DNA of 64,000 nt from a bacterium (lineage in GTDB: Bacteria > CAIWAD01), in assembly GCA_030685015.1 (NCBI GenBank), contig JAUXWS010000041.1, forward strand, positions 1 to 64,000, given 5' to 3'. The notes below the pieces were generated by a model. It had not been told where the DNA came from and ran no database searches. It was given only the letters and a program-made list of their open reading frames with translations. The position numbers and the translations under genes are program-made. Positions within the stretch are counted from its first letter, which is position 1, and the number at the start of each line of letters is the position of its first letter. Shown here piece after piece: positions 29,461-38,553 of the stretch.

Positions 29461-29865
29461 ATGAACGAGCTGACCATTTCCACCAGCCGCAGGGAAGAGT
29501 TCATTCGACTGGATGGGCTGCTGGCGCAGACCGCCGCCGAGCAGGGTTGGCGCGCCGGCCTCCTCTTCCTGCATGTGCCCCATACAACGGCCGCGTTGAC
29601 CATCAATGAGAACGGGGATCCGGACCTGCCGCCGGACCTGATCATGCGCCTGGCCAAACTGGCCCGGGACCCTGATTACCGGCATGCCGAGGGCAATTCC
29701 GACGCCCACCTGAAGAGCAGCCTGCTGGGCTGCCAGTTGCACGTGCCGCTGGTCGGCGGCCGCCTGCGGCTCGGCCAGTGGCAGTCCGTATGGTTTTGCG
29801 AATTCGACAGACCCCGCCGGCGTCGCCTGTGGGTTGATCTGCTTGGCGGAGAACGCAGTGTATAA
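29461..29865 (+). CDS. yjbQ: YjbQ family (UPF0047) protein
   Basis: 134 residues. The core HVPHTTAALTINENGDPDL and the later GNSDAHLKSSLLG are diagnostic of YjbQ, a trimeric family with reported weak thiamine-phosphate synthase activity and otherwise unknown role. No ribosome site is visible before the ATG, as for the divergent gene 68 bp away. Its end overlaps the XPB helicase start by eight bases. Confidence 0.9.
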   Translation: MNELTISTSRREEFIRLDGLLAQTAAEQGWRAGLLFLHVPHTTAALTINENGDPDLPPDLIMRLAKLARDPDYRHAEGNSDAHLKSSLLGCQLHVPLVGGRLRLGQWQSVWFCEFDRPRRRRLWVDLLGGERSV

Positions 29866-31528
29866 TTCCAGCAATCCCCTCATCGTCCAGTCCGACCGCA
29901 CCGTCTTCCTCGAGACGGCCAATCCCCAGTTCGAGGACGCCCGCGACGATCTGGGCCGTTTCGCCGAGCTGGACAAGTCGCCGGAGCATCTGCACACCTA
30001 CCGGATCACGCCGCTGTCGTTGTGGAATGCCGCCTCCAGCGGCATGGGCGCGGTGGAGATCATCAACATCCTCAACCGCTACTCCAAGTACGAGGTCCCC
30101 ACCAACGTGGTGGAGGACATCCGCGAGGTGGTGGGGCGCTACGGCCGGGTCCGCCTCATGCGGGAGGACGGCGATCAGCTGGTCCTGGAATCGGATGATG
30201 AGCTGCTCATGGTGGAGTTGTCGCGGCACAAGACCGTGGTCCCCTACCTGGGGCACCCGCTGGATACCCGCCGCATCCAGGTCCGACCGGAGAATCGTGG
30301 GCACCTGAAGCAGGCCCTCATCAAGATCGGCTTCCCGGTCGAGGATCTGGCGGGCTATACGGCGGGAGCGCCCTTGTCCCTCGACTGGCGGGCGACATCC
30401 TTGTCCGGCAAGGAAATCGCCCTTCGGCGCTACCAGCGGGACGCGGTGGCGGTCTTCTGGGCGGGCGGGGACCGGCGGGGCGGCAGCGGGGTCCTGGTCT
30501 TGCCTTGCGGCGCAGGCAAGACGGTGATCGGCATCGGGGTCATGGAAAAGGTCCGCATGCAGACCCTCGTGCTGACCACCAACGTGACCGCCCTGCGCCA
30601 ATGGAAGCACGAGCTGCTGGACAAGACCGATCTGCGGGATGACCAGATCGGCGAGTACAGCGGCGAGCTGAAGGAGATCCGGCCCGTCACCCTGGCCACC
30701 TACCAGATCCTGACCTGGCGCAAGAACAAGCAGAGCCCCTTCGCCCACTTCCGCCTCTTCAATGATCAGGATTGGGGGCTCATCATCTATGACGAGGTGC
30801 ATCTCCTGCCCGCCCCCGTCTTCCGCGCCGTGGCCGAGATCCAAAGCCGGCGCCGCCTGGGACTGACCGCCACCCTGGTGCGGGAGGACGGCAAGGAGGA
30901 CGATGTCTTCTCCTTGATCGGGCCGAAGAAGATGGACGTGCCCTGGAAGGAGCTGGAGCGGCAGGGATGGATCGCCCAGGCCACTTGCATCGAATACCGC
31001 CTCCCCATGGACCAGGATCTGCGCCTGGAGTACGCCCTGGCCGAAACACGGCGCAAGTACACGGTGGCCTCCTGCAATCCGGCCAAGCTGGAGCTGATCG
31101 AGGAGTTGCTGGAGCGCCACCACGGCGACCGCGTGCTGATCATCGGCCAGTTCCTGGACCAGTTGCGCACCATCGCCGCCCTCATCCAGGCGCCCCTCAT
31201 CACGGGCAGCGTGCGCAACACCCTGCGGGAGGAGCTTTACGAGAAGTTCCGCACCGGCGAGGTGAAGGTGCTGGTGGTCTCCAAGGTGGCCAATTTCGCC
31301 GTCGACCTGCCGGAGGCCAACGTCGCCATCCAGGTCTCGGGGACCTTCGGCAGCCGGCAGGAGGAGGCCCAGCGCCTGGGACGCGTCCTGCGACCCAAGA
31401 GCGGAGAAAACCACGCCTGGTTCTATACTCTGGTGACACGGGACACCATCGACCAGGAGTTCTCCATGAACCGGCAGCTCTTCTTGACGGAGCAGGGTTA
31501 TCGTTACGAGATCCGCACTTACGCCTGA
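29858..31528 (+). CDS. XPB/Rad25-type DNA helicase
   Basis: About 556 residues. The N-terminal 190 residues contain the damage-recognition-like region (HTYRITPLSLWNAASSG). The helicase core has Walker A PCGAGKT, DEVH in YDEVHLLPA, GLTATLVREDG, and the final motif QRLGRVLRPKSGE. Superfamily 2 XPB helicases unwind DNA in repair; bacterial members are scattered and less studied. The GTG start at 29858 has GGAGAA upstream and overlaps yjbQ. An upstream in-frame TTG at 29834 would add eight residues. Confidence 0.9.
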   Translation: MYNSSNPLIVQSDRTVFLETANPQFEDARDDLGRFAELDKSPEHLHTYRITPLSLWNAASSGMGAVEIINILNRYSKYEVPTNVVEDIREVVGRYGRVRLMREDGDQLVLESDDELLMVELSRHKTVVPYLGHPLDTRRIQVRPENRGHLKQALIKIGFPVEDLAGYTAGAPLSLDWRATSLSGKEIALRRYQRDAVAVFWAGGDRRGGSGVLVLPCGAGKTVIGIGVMEKVRMQTLVLTTNVTALRQWKHELLDKTDLRDDQIGEYSGELKEIRPVTLATYQILTWRKNKQSPFAHFRLFNDQDWGLIIYDEVHLLPAPVFRAVAEIQSRRRLGLTATLVREDGKEDDVFSLIGPKKMDVPWKELERQGWIAQATCIEYRLPMDQDLRLEYALAETRRKYTVASCNPAKLELIEELLERHHGDRVLIIGQFLDQLRTIAALIQAPLITGSVRNTLREELYEKFRTGEVKVLVVSKVANFAVDLPEANVAIQVSGTFGSRQEEAQRLGRVLRPKSGENHAWFYTLVTRDTIDQEFSMNRQLFLTEQGYRYEIRTYA

Positions 31529-31529
31529 C

Positions 31530-34500
31530 ATGGGGACTGTCTTCCGCCGCGGCACGGCCGGCCTCGCCCTCGTCCTGGCCGGATGGCTGGCGGCGCACCC
31601 GCTCGGCGCGGCCGTCACCATCTCCGCCTCGCCGCACCTGGACCAGCAACGGCAGCCGGACGGGGGCGTGTTGCTGCGCCTGACCGCGTCAGCCGACCCC
31701 ACCGTGACGGCCTGGCCGCTCGTCGTCGACCACGACCGGCCCCTGCTCCGCGCCGACCTGCCCAGCGGAGGACGGAGCGGCCTCTCCTTCATCGAGCTTG
31801 AAGCGACGGGGACGCGCCATCGCGGCGGCGCGCTGGCGCCCGCCACCCTCCTGGCCACCGGACTTCTCCTGCGCGACGAGGGCGAGCGCGAGGCGCGGCG
31901 CCCCCTGCGGGCCCTGGCACCGGTCGACCCCTGGGCGCCCCACCACTTCGCCCGGCTGGAGGTGCAGGAGCGCGGCGTGGTGCAAGTGACGGCGGAGTGG
32001 CTGGCCGCCCGGGTACCGGGGCCCTGGCCCGATCCCCGCACCTGGAGCCTGATCCACAATGGCCGCGTGGAACCCTTGCTGGCCGAGGGCTGCGAGGATG
32101 GAAGCTTCGATGAGGGCGACCGCCTGGTCTTCTGGGCGGAACCCACCCTGCCCACGGTGCCCGAGCTGGGCCCCGACACCCGCCGCGACCCTTGGAACGC
32201 CCGCGAGGTCTACTTCCTGGCCAGCGACGGATCGCCCGGCGTCCGCCTGGTGCAGGAGACGGGGGAGATCGTGGAGACCGACCCGGATGTCTACCACACG
32301 CCCCTCAGTTTCCCGGCGACGGTCTTGATGGAAGAGGACAACCACTTCAGCCGCTTGACCTACGTGCTGGATGAAGCACACCCCGACCACCAGTTCTGGA
32401 CCACGGGCATCTACGGCGGCGTGTTGCGCAGCGTCAGCTTCCTGGCGCCCGGCCTTGACCGCTTCAACCTGCGGCCGGCGCGGATGAAGGTCTGCCTGCG
32501 CGGCCTCACCGCCCCGACGGAGGAGAACGATCCGGACGTTTTTCAGCGCATGCGCCTCTTTGTCAACAACCAGGGCGGCGCCGCCCTCGAGGTGGGGGCT
32601 GCCGGCGACTGGCGCAACCAGGACCTGCGCATTGTCGAGTTCGGAACGGAGGCCTTTCCCGACCACAGCGCCTTCCTGCCCGGCCTCAACACCCTCTTCC
32701 TGGCCGGCGTGGACGAGCCACCCGCCGGCGCGTACTCGGCCGCCATGCTCAACTGGGTGGAGCTGAGCTATCAACGCCTTTTTCGGGCCGAGGAGGACTG
32801 GCTGGAGTTCACGGCCGATCCTGCGCTGGACGGCCGCATCGTCAACTTCGAGATCACTGGCTTCGACGATCCCGACATCCTTGTGATCAAGCCGGGGCAG
32901 TCCCACTTGCGCAGCGTGATCGTGCGACCCCAGAGCGGGGGCTGGCGCCTCCGCTTCCAGGACGAGTTCCGCGCCGGCACACGCTATGTGGCGGTCGGCC
33001 GGCCGGCCCTGCGCGAACCGCTGGCTGCCGAGCCGGTGACCTGGCACAATCTGGGCGGTCACGGTGCGGGGGCGGGGATCCTGGTCGTCGTGGCGGACAG
33101 CCTGATGCGGGCCGGGGCCGCCGCCACGCTGGCGCCCGTGCTGGAACGGGCACGCGACCTGGGCGGCGAGGCCCTGGTGGTCAGCGACCGCTGGGTCTAC
33201 GACGAGTTCAGCCATGGCCGCACCCTGCCCCACGGCATCCGCGACCTGGTCCTGAGGGCCTGGGCCGCCTGGGACACGCCGCCGCGCTGGCTGCTGCTGG
33301 TCGGTGACGGCATTCTGACTCCGCGTAGCGTCGTGCCGGGCCGGGAACCGGTGCTGCCCCTCATGTACGAGCAGGTCTACAAATGGGGCGCCGCCTCCAG
33401 CGACGACTGGTACGTGCGCGACAACCAGGGGACGACGCTGCCCGTGCTTGTCTCCCGCTGGCCGGTGGCCACGGCGGCGGAACTGCACAACCTGGCGGAG
33501 AAGGAGCTGGCCTACCGCGGATCCGCACCGGGACCCTGGCGCAACAGCCTGCTCTTCACCTCGGGCGCACGCGCCCAGGACGACGGCGTCTTCATGGCGC
33601 AAAGCGAGCAGCTGATCCGTTTCCGCATCCCGTCGCACTTCTTCGTCCGCCGCATCAACGCGGGCGAGCAGGGTGGCGCCTACATCGGATCCCGGCCCGA
33701 GCTGCTCCGCCTCATAAATCAGGGGCAGCTCCTGGTCAATTACTCCGGCCACGGCGGAGGCGCCGTGTGGGAGGACAACGGCCTCTTCCGCAGCGAGGAC
33801 GTGCCGCTGCTGGACAACGCGGCGCGCCTGCCCTTCGTCACCAACGCCACCTGTTTCATCGCCAGCCTGGACTACCAGGGCGCGATGGGGCGCGCCCTGC
33901 TCAACAGCGGGCCGATGGGCGCCATCGGCGTGCTGGGCTCCACCGGCCTGGGCTTCCGCGACACAGGCATGGAGCTGGTGACGGAGTTCATCAGCCTCCA
34001 GTGCGCCAATCCCGATCTGACCGTGGCCGCAGTATTGCGCGAAGCCAAGCAGCGGCTCTGGCTGCGCCACGTGCTGGGGCGCGAGGGCTCGGTCGAGGCG
34101 CGGCAGGCGCGGGCCGTGATCGTCATGAACACCATCCTGGGCCTGCCCTGGCAACAACTGCACACACCTGGCGGCACGTCCCTGGGACTCGAGAATCCAC
34201 TGGCCGTGGCCGGCGATACCTTGAGGTTGCACGGCCAGGCGGAGCTGCCTGGCGCCCAGGGCCGGATCGAGGTCTACTCCGCCACGGTGCGGCCGGCCCA
34301 GGTCGGTCCGGATTTCGTGGACGGCGTGGTTCGCCAGGATTTCACGGCGGACGCCACGGGCCGCTGGGAGGCTCGGGTCCCCGTGCCGGCCAGCCTGCCG
34401 GGCGGCGGCGCCGTGGCCTCGCTGCGGGCCTGGTTGGCGGGCGCCACCACCGGCGGCCAGGCCGGCGTCACCTGGTTCTATCGCGCCGACAGCCTGGAGC

Positions 34501-36119
34501 AGACGCTCATCTGGCGGGCCGGCCTGGTGCCGGACCCACCGCGCCCCGGGCAGCTGCTGGGCGTCGAGGTCCATGTAGCCGGCCCCGATCCGCCGGACAG
34601 CGTGGCCGCCCTGCTGCGGGCCTGGCCCCCCGGCCAGGACAGCTTGGATCTGCGCCTGCCCCTGACCCCCCGGCCCGGAGATCCCCAGCGCCTGGTCAGC
34701 GCGGCCAGCGCCGGCCCATGGCCGGACAGCACCCTTGTCCGCCTCCAATTCGCCCTCTATCACGGCGCGGAGCGGGACAGCACGACCTGGTCCTGGTACC
34801 TCCTGACATCGCCACGGCCGCGGCTGGAGTGGCAGACCACGGAGGGGACGGACGAGCGGGGGCGGCGGCTTCTCGCCCTGGCCAATGCGGGCGACGCCGA
34901 CTCCGACACGCTACTGGTGCGCCTGCGCCGCCGGGATGGAACCCTCTCCGGCTGGTCGCTGCTGCCGCCGGTTCCGGCCCACGGGACAGGGCGGGCCGCC
35001 CTGGAGTTGCCGCCCGTGTCGCTGGGCGACACCCTGATCGTGGAGGCGGCCTGGGATCCGCATGTGGGCGGCATCCATCCCACCCCGCTGACCCTTGTGG
35101 CCGACCCCTTGCCCCTGGCCGGGCGGGATTGGCGCCGCGTGGCCCCCGGTCTGGATTTGCGCCTGCCCGCCGAGGCCGGCAACCGCGTGCTGTTGATCAC
35201 GGCGCTGGACCTGCCCGATGCGCAGGCCCGGCAGGAGGCGCTGCGGCCGTCGGGTCCGGGCTGGCGTCTCCAATGGCTGGACGGCCTGGCCCCCGCCCCG
35301 GTCGAGGGACGCCTCGCCCTCGCCGCCCCGGACAGCCTGATGCGGGAGCGGTCCGGCCTGCTCGTTTACCACGAGGGATCCCGCCTCGTGCTGAGCGGCC
35401 CGGTGGGACAGGTTGAGATGGGCCGGGCGGACAGCCTGCTTGCCCTGTTCCGCCTGGACGAGGGGGACGGGCTGCTCATGGGCTGGCTGGACGACCAGAC
35501 GCCACCCACCGTTCGCATGGAGGTGGAAGGGCAGGTTTTCGCCAGTGGCGGCTATCTGCCACCCGGCGGCGTCATCAGCTGGATGCTGGAGGACCCGGCC
35601 GGGGTGGACCCCCGTCCCGGCCGGCTTGCCCTGCAGGTGGGCAACCAGCCCGTGGCCCCCGCCGATCTGGCCCTGCAGGCCGATCACGCGACGGGACGGC
35701 TGGCCGTCCAGTTGCAGCTGGATCCTGGCTTGCCCCGCGAGGAGGTCATTCCCCTGCGCCTGTCCTGCACAGATGCCGCCGGCAACACGACCCAGTGGGT
35801 AGGGGAATGCCGGATCGGGGAGAGGCTGGCCCTGCGCTACGCGGGCACTTATCCCAACCCCTTCCAGCGGGAGACCCGCTTCGTCTTCAGCCTGACGGGC
35901 GTGGCGGAGGGCGCCACCATCGACATCTTCACCGTGGCGGGCCGGCGCATCCGGCGCCTGGAGATTCCCGGCCCGCTCATCAACTACGTGGAGGTCTTGT
36001 GGGATGGCCGCGATCGGGTGGGCGACGTGGTGGCCAACGGCGTCTACTACTACCGATTGCAGGCCCGCGGCGCCGAGGGCGCCATCGACCACAGCGGCAA
36101 GGTGGCGAGGTTGAAATGA
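31530..36119 (+). CDS. porU: Gingipain-like C25 peptidase, PorU type
   Basis: 1529 residues. A signal peptide (about 1-27) precedes 600 residues of beta-rich domains. The C25 caspase-like domain (about 510-870) holds the catalytic His in NYSGHGGG and Cys in TNATCFIAS. Further beta domains follow. The C-terminal 90 residues are a FlgD-like/type IX sorting domain (YAGTYPNPFQRETRFVF...NGVYYYRLQARG). PorU removes the C-terminal signals of type IX cargo and attaches them at the cell surface. The directly following barrel gene of the PorV/PorQ type supports this role. The start lies two bases after the helicase stop, with no ribosome site of its own. Confidence 0.85.
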   Translation: MGTVFRRGTAGLALVLAGWLAAHPLGAAVTISASPHLDQQRQPDGGVLLRLTASADPTVTAWPLVVDHDRPLLRADLPSGGRSGLSFIELEATGTRHRGGALAPATLLATGLLLRDEGEREARRPLRALAPVDPWAPHHFARLEVQERGVVQVTAEWLAARVPGPWPDPRTWSLIHNGRVEPLLAEGCEDGSFDEGDRLVFWAEPTLPTVPELGPDTRRDPWNAREVYFLASDGSPGVRLVQETGEIVETDPDVYHTPLSFPATVLMEEDNHFSRLTYVLDEAHPDHQFWTTGIYGGVLRSVSFLAPGLDRFNLRPARMKVCLRGLTAPTEENDPDVFQRMRLFVNNQGGAALEVGAAGDWRNQDLRIVEFGTEAFPDHSAFLPGLNTLFLAGVDEPPAGAYSAAMLNWVELSYQRLFRAEEDWLEFTADPALDGRIVNFEITGFDDPDILVIKPGQSHLRSVIVRPQSGGWRLRFQDEFRAGTRYVAVGRPALREPLAAEPVTWHNLGGHGAGAGILVVVADSLMRAGAAATLAPVLERARDLGGEALVVSDRWVYDEFSHGRTLPHGIRDLVLRAWAAWDTPPRWLLLVGDGILTPRSVVPGREPVLPLMYEQVYKWGAASSDDWYVRDNQGTTLPVLVSRWPVATAAELHNLAEKELAYRGSAPGPWRNSLLFTSGARAQDDGVFMAQSEQLIRFRIPSHFFVRRINAGEQGGAYIGSRPELLRLINQGQLLVNYSGHGGGAVWEDNGLFRSEDVPLLDNAARLPFVTNATCFIASLDYQGAMGRALLNSGPMGAIGVLGSTGLGFRDTGMELVTEFISLQCANPDLTVAAVLREAKQRLWLRHVLGREGSVEARQARAVIVMNTILGLPWQQLHTPGGTSLGLENPLAVAGDTLRLHGQAELPGAQGRIEVYSATVRPAQVGPDFVDGVVRQDFTADATGRWEARVPVPASLPGGGAVASLRAWLAGATTGGQAGVTWFYRADSLEQTLIWRAGLVPDPPRPGQLLGVEVHVAGPDPPDSVAALLRAWPPGQDSLDLRLPLTPRPGDPQRLVSAASAGPWPDSTLVRLQFALYHGAERDSTTWSWYLLTSPRPRLEWQTTEGTDERGRRLLALANAGDADSDTLLVRLRRRDGTLSGWSLLPPVPAHGTGRAALELPPVSLGDTLIVEAAWDPHVGGIHPTPLTLVADPLPLAGRDWRRVAPGLDLRLPAEAGNRVLLITALDLPDAQARQEALRPSGPGWRLQWLDGLAPAPVEGRLALAAPDSLMRERSGLLVYHEGSRLVLSGPVGQVEMGRADSLLALFRLDEGDGLLMGWLDDQTPPTVRMEVEGQVFASGGYLPPGGVISWMLEDPAGVDPRPGRLALQVGNQPVAPADLALQADHATGRLAVQLQLDPGLPREEVIPLRLSCTDAAGNTTQWVGECRIGERLALRYAGTYPNPFQRETRFVFSLTGVAEGATIDIFTVAGRRIRRLEIPGPLINYVEVLWDGRDRVGDVVANGVYYYRLQARGAEGAIDHSGKVARLK

Positions 36120-37138
36120 GCGGAAGACGGCGGCACGACGCCCTGGCTGCGGCGATGCTCCTGGGCCTGGCGGCCGGGCCGGCCTGGGCCGGCCGGTACG
36201 CGGGGGAGTTCCTGGCCCTGGGTGGTGGGGCCCGCGGGCTGGCGATGGGCCAGGCCACCGTGGCCTGGAGCGATGATCCCTTCTCCTGCTTCTGGAATCC
36301 GGCCGGCCTGGCCCTGGTCAACCGGCGCAGCGTGTCGGGCATGGCCACCGCGCACTTCGGGGATCTGGGCGATCCCCTGGGCACCCTGGGCCACCTGGGC
36401 CTGACCTGGCCCATCGGCGGCGGCAATCTCGCCATCAACTACGTGCGCTTCCAGGTCTCGGACATCCCCCGCTTCCCCGAGTACGGGGACCAGGACTACA
36501 CCTTCGAGGAGCGGCGGCGCCTGATCGACGAGGCCGGCGGCGCCCCGTTCGGCTGGTTTGCCAGCGTCGACCAGGCCGTCCTCCTCAGCTTCGCCAAGCG
36601 CAACGAGCCCGTGCTCGAGTTCGGCTGGCTCTATCACGAAATCCCACTCCAAGTCCCCTTTGGGCTGAATGTGAAGATGATCCACAGCGAGTTGGACGAC
36701 CAGGCGGGGCGGGGCATCGGCTTGGACGCCGGCATCCAGGTCCGGGCCGCCGTGCAGGACCTGACCGGTCTCAAGCGGCTGGGCACCATCTCCCTGGGCG
36801 CGCGGGCGGACAACTTCACCAACACCGGGCTGAAATGGAGTGGGGGCGAGGACGCCATCCACTACTACCATGTGCTGGGCCTGGCCTGGACCTGCGCGGC
36901 GGGGCCGCTGGAGTGGACCCTCACCCGCGACCACGACCACCATTACGACACGCAGAGCCGCAGCGGGCTGGAACTGCGCTACCGGCAGCGCTTCGCCCTG
37001 CGGGTGGGTCATCAGGGGCGGGACGGATCCTTCACCTATGGCGCGGGTTTCCGTCTGGCAACCATCGACGTGGATTACGCCGGGCTGGACCACGACCTGG
37101 GCCGCCTCCACCGCATGAGTTTTGTCTATGCCTTCTAA
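36116..37138 (+). CDS. PorV/PorQ-like outer-membrane barrel
   Basis: 340 residues with a signal peptide (to about residue 24). The mature start GEFLALGGGARGLAMGQATVAWSDD, followed by CFWNPAGLAL, is the typical opening of the PorV/PorQ (FadL-like) family, and the rest is a 14-strand-type barrel ending SFVYAF. PorV shuttles type IX cargo to PorU. The ATGA overlap with the PorU-like gene strongly supports joint function. Confidence 0.85.
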   Translation: MSGRRRHDALAAAMLLGLAAGPAWAGRYAGEFLALGGGARGLAMGQATVAWSDDPFSCFWNPAGLALVNRRSVSGMATAHFGDLGDPLGTLGHLGLTWPIGGGNLAINYVRFQVSDIPRFPEYGDQDYTFEERRRLIDEAGGAPFGWFASVDQAVLLSFAKRNEPVLEFGWLYHEIPLQVPFGLNVKMIHSELDDQAGRGIGLDAGIQVRAAVQDLTGLKRLGTISLGARADNFTNTGLKWSGGEDAIHYYHVLGLAWTCAAGPLEWTLTRDHDHHYDTQSRSGLELRYRQRFALRVGHQGRDGSFTYGAGFRLATIDVDYAGLDHDLGRLHRMSFVYAF

Positions 37139-37973
37139 GAAATGCGTCACCACCCGCCGGCGGTTTATGCTGGCCCTTCCGCCCTTGATCCTGCTGCTGG
37201 CCCAATCCTGCGGAGAGGACTCGGGCGACGAGGATCGCACGCCGCCGCCCGCACCAGGCATGCGCCTCAAGAACTGCTCCACCCAGGGGGCCGTCTGGCC
37301 GGAGACGGGCGTGGACGCCGAGGCCGCCGGCGGCCAGGGGATACGCCTGGAATGGGAGATGGCGGAGGAGCCGGACGATCTGGCCGGCTTCCTGGTCTTT
37401 CGCGCGCTGGACCCGCGCCAGGACTTCGAGCAGCTTGACCTGGACGCCGAGCGCTTCCTCGAGGGCCGGCCGGCCTATTTCCACCACGTGGACCAGGATC
37501 CCGTCCTGCGGCCCGTGGCCCACTGGGGTCCACGGGCCTGGTACTTCGTGAAGGCCCTGGACCGCGACGGCAACACCAGCGCGCCCTCGGACACCGTGAC
37601 CTACCGCTTGTGGGCGGCCCCCCGCGTGTTCCAGGAACAAGTCCAGGCGGTGGACGACACGCTGCGCGCGGCGTGGCAGTACGAGTTCGTGCATTTGTTC
37701 AATCTTGGGTTCGGGGGCTTCCGGTTGCTGGCCGTGGACGCCGTGGGCACGCTGGCCTGGAGCGAGGACGTCCTGCTCGGCCTTGAGCCGCAGATGAGCG
37801 CTTTCTGGTCGAGGACGCGCATGGGTCTTGCCCCGGGCAGCTACCAGCTGCGCATCGACACCATCATCGGCCAGGTGGCCCAAATTGATTCCCTATTGGT
37901 CCCGGTGCGCTCCAATCCGGAGAATTGCCCCTTGGCCGGCTCGGAATCCGTTTGGATTTCCTTTACTTTTTGA
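37128..37973 (+). CDS. Lipoprotein with fibronectin-like domain
   Basis: 281 residues. MPSKKC...LPPLILLLAQSC is a lipoprotein signal with lipobox LAQSC. The next 120 residues look like a fibronectin III/Ig-like module (GIRLEWEMAEEPDDLAGFLVFRAL...WYFVKALDRDGN). Family function unknown. Its start lies inside the last codons of the PorV-like gene (11-base overlap), so it is part of the same operon and may be a type IX accessory lipoprotein (inference). Confidence 0.7.
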   Translation: MPSKKCVTTRRRFMLALPPLILLLAQSCGEDSGDEDRTPPPAPGMRLKNCSTQGAVWPETGVDAEAAGGQGIRLEWEMAEEPDDLAGFLVFRALDPRQDFEQLDLDAERFLEGRPAYFHHVDQDPVLRPVAHWGPRAWYFVKALDRDGNTSAPSDTVTYRLWAAPRVFQEQVQAVDDTLRAAWQYEFVHLFNLGFGGFRLLAVDAVGTLAWSEDVLLGLEPQMSAFWSRTRMGLAPGSYQLRIDTIIGQVAQIDSLLVPVRSNPENCPLAGSESVWISFTF

Positions 37974-38014
37974 CGTTCGGTCTTCAGGTGGCGGGAGGCG
38001 TCTTGGGCAAGTTG

Positions 38015-38512
38015 ATGCGGTTGGCCCGTGCTCTGATCCTGCTCAGCGCCTTGTTGCTGCCTGTCCATGGCGTCGCGCAGGACGTCGGCACCTCCCCCGT
38101 GCCGGACCCGGTGGCCGAGAGCGGCCGGGCGGCACAGTACTTTCTTGGCGACCGCAATGCCATCTACATCACAATCAATGTCTGGGGCAAGGTGAACAAG
38201 CCGGGGCAGTACAACATCCCCAGCGGCACCAATCTTCTGACCTTGTTGTCCGCCGCCGGAGGGCCTTCCTCCTACTCGCGGCTGGACAACGTGCGCATCG
38301 TGAGGCTGGCCAACCAGCGGGAGGAGATCCTGGAGATCGATGTGCGGCGCTATCTGAAGACGGGGGATTTCAGCCTGATCCCGGAACTCAAGCCGGGGGA
38401 CACGGTCGTCGTCTCGGGCAGCAGCTACAACTGGATCTCGAACGCGGTGGACGTCATCGCCAAGGTGGGCATCCTGTTGAACGCCGTTGTCCTCATGCAG
38501 CGCTTGGACTGA
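38015..38512 (+). CDS. SLBB-domain export-type protein
   Basis: 165 residues: a signal peptide, then a single soluble-ligand-binding beta-grasp domain (ITINVWGKVNKPGQYNIPSG...LLSAAGGPSSYS), a PGDTVVVSGSS strand and a C-terminal hydrophobic helix (IAKVGILLNAVVLM). The domain is that of Wza-type polysaccharide export proteins, but the Poly_export domain is missing, so it is a minimal form. An in-frame TTG at 38003, four bases after GGGAGG, may be the true start. Confidence 0.75.
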   Translation: MRLARALILLSALLLPVHGVAQDVGTSPVPDPVAESGRAAQYFLGDRNAIYITINVWGKVNKPGQYNIPSGTNLLTLLSAAGGPSSYSRLDNVRIVRLANQREEILEIDVRRYLKTGDFSLIPELKPGDTVVVSGSSYNWISNAVDVIAKVGILLNAVVLMQRLD

Positions 38513-38553
38513 AACGTGTCGATAAGAACCTGACGGACAGGTGAGGAGGCCGC

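Noticed and set aside
29642-32179. 845-codon minus-strand frame over the XPB helicase and PorU genes
   Set aside because: Shadow of two well-recognised plus-strand genes, with no ribosome site and no recognisable motif.
31689-34763. 1024-codon minus-strand frame
   Set aside because: Antisense to the C25 peptidase, whose catalytic motifs and domains are in the plus frame.
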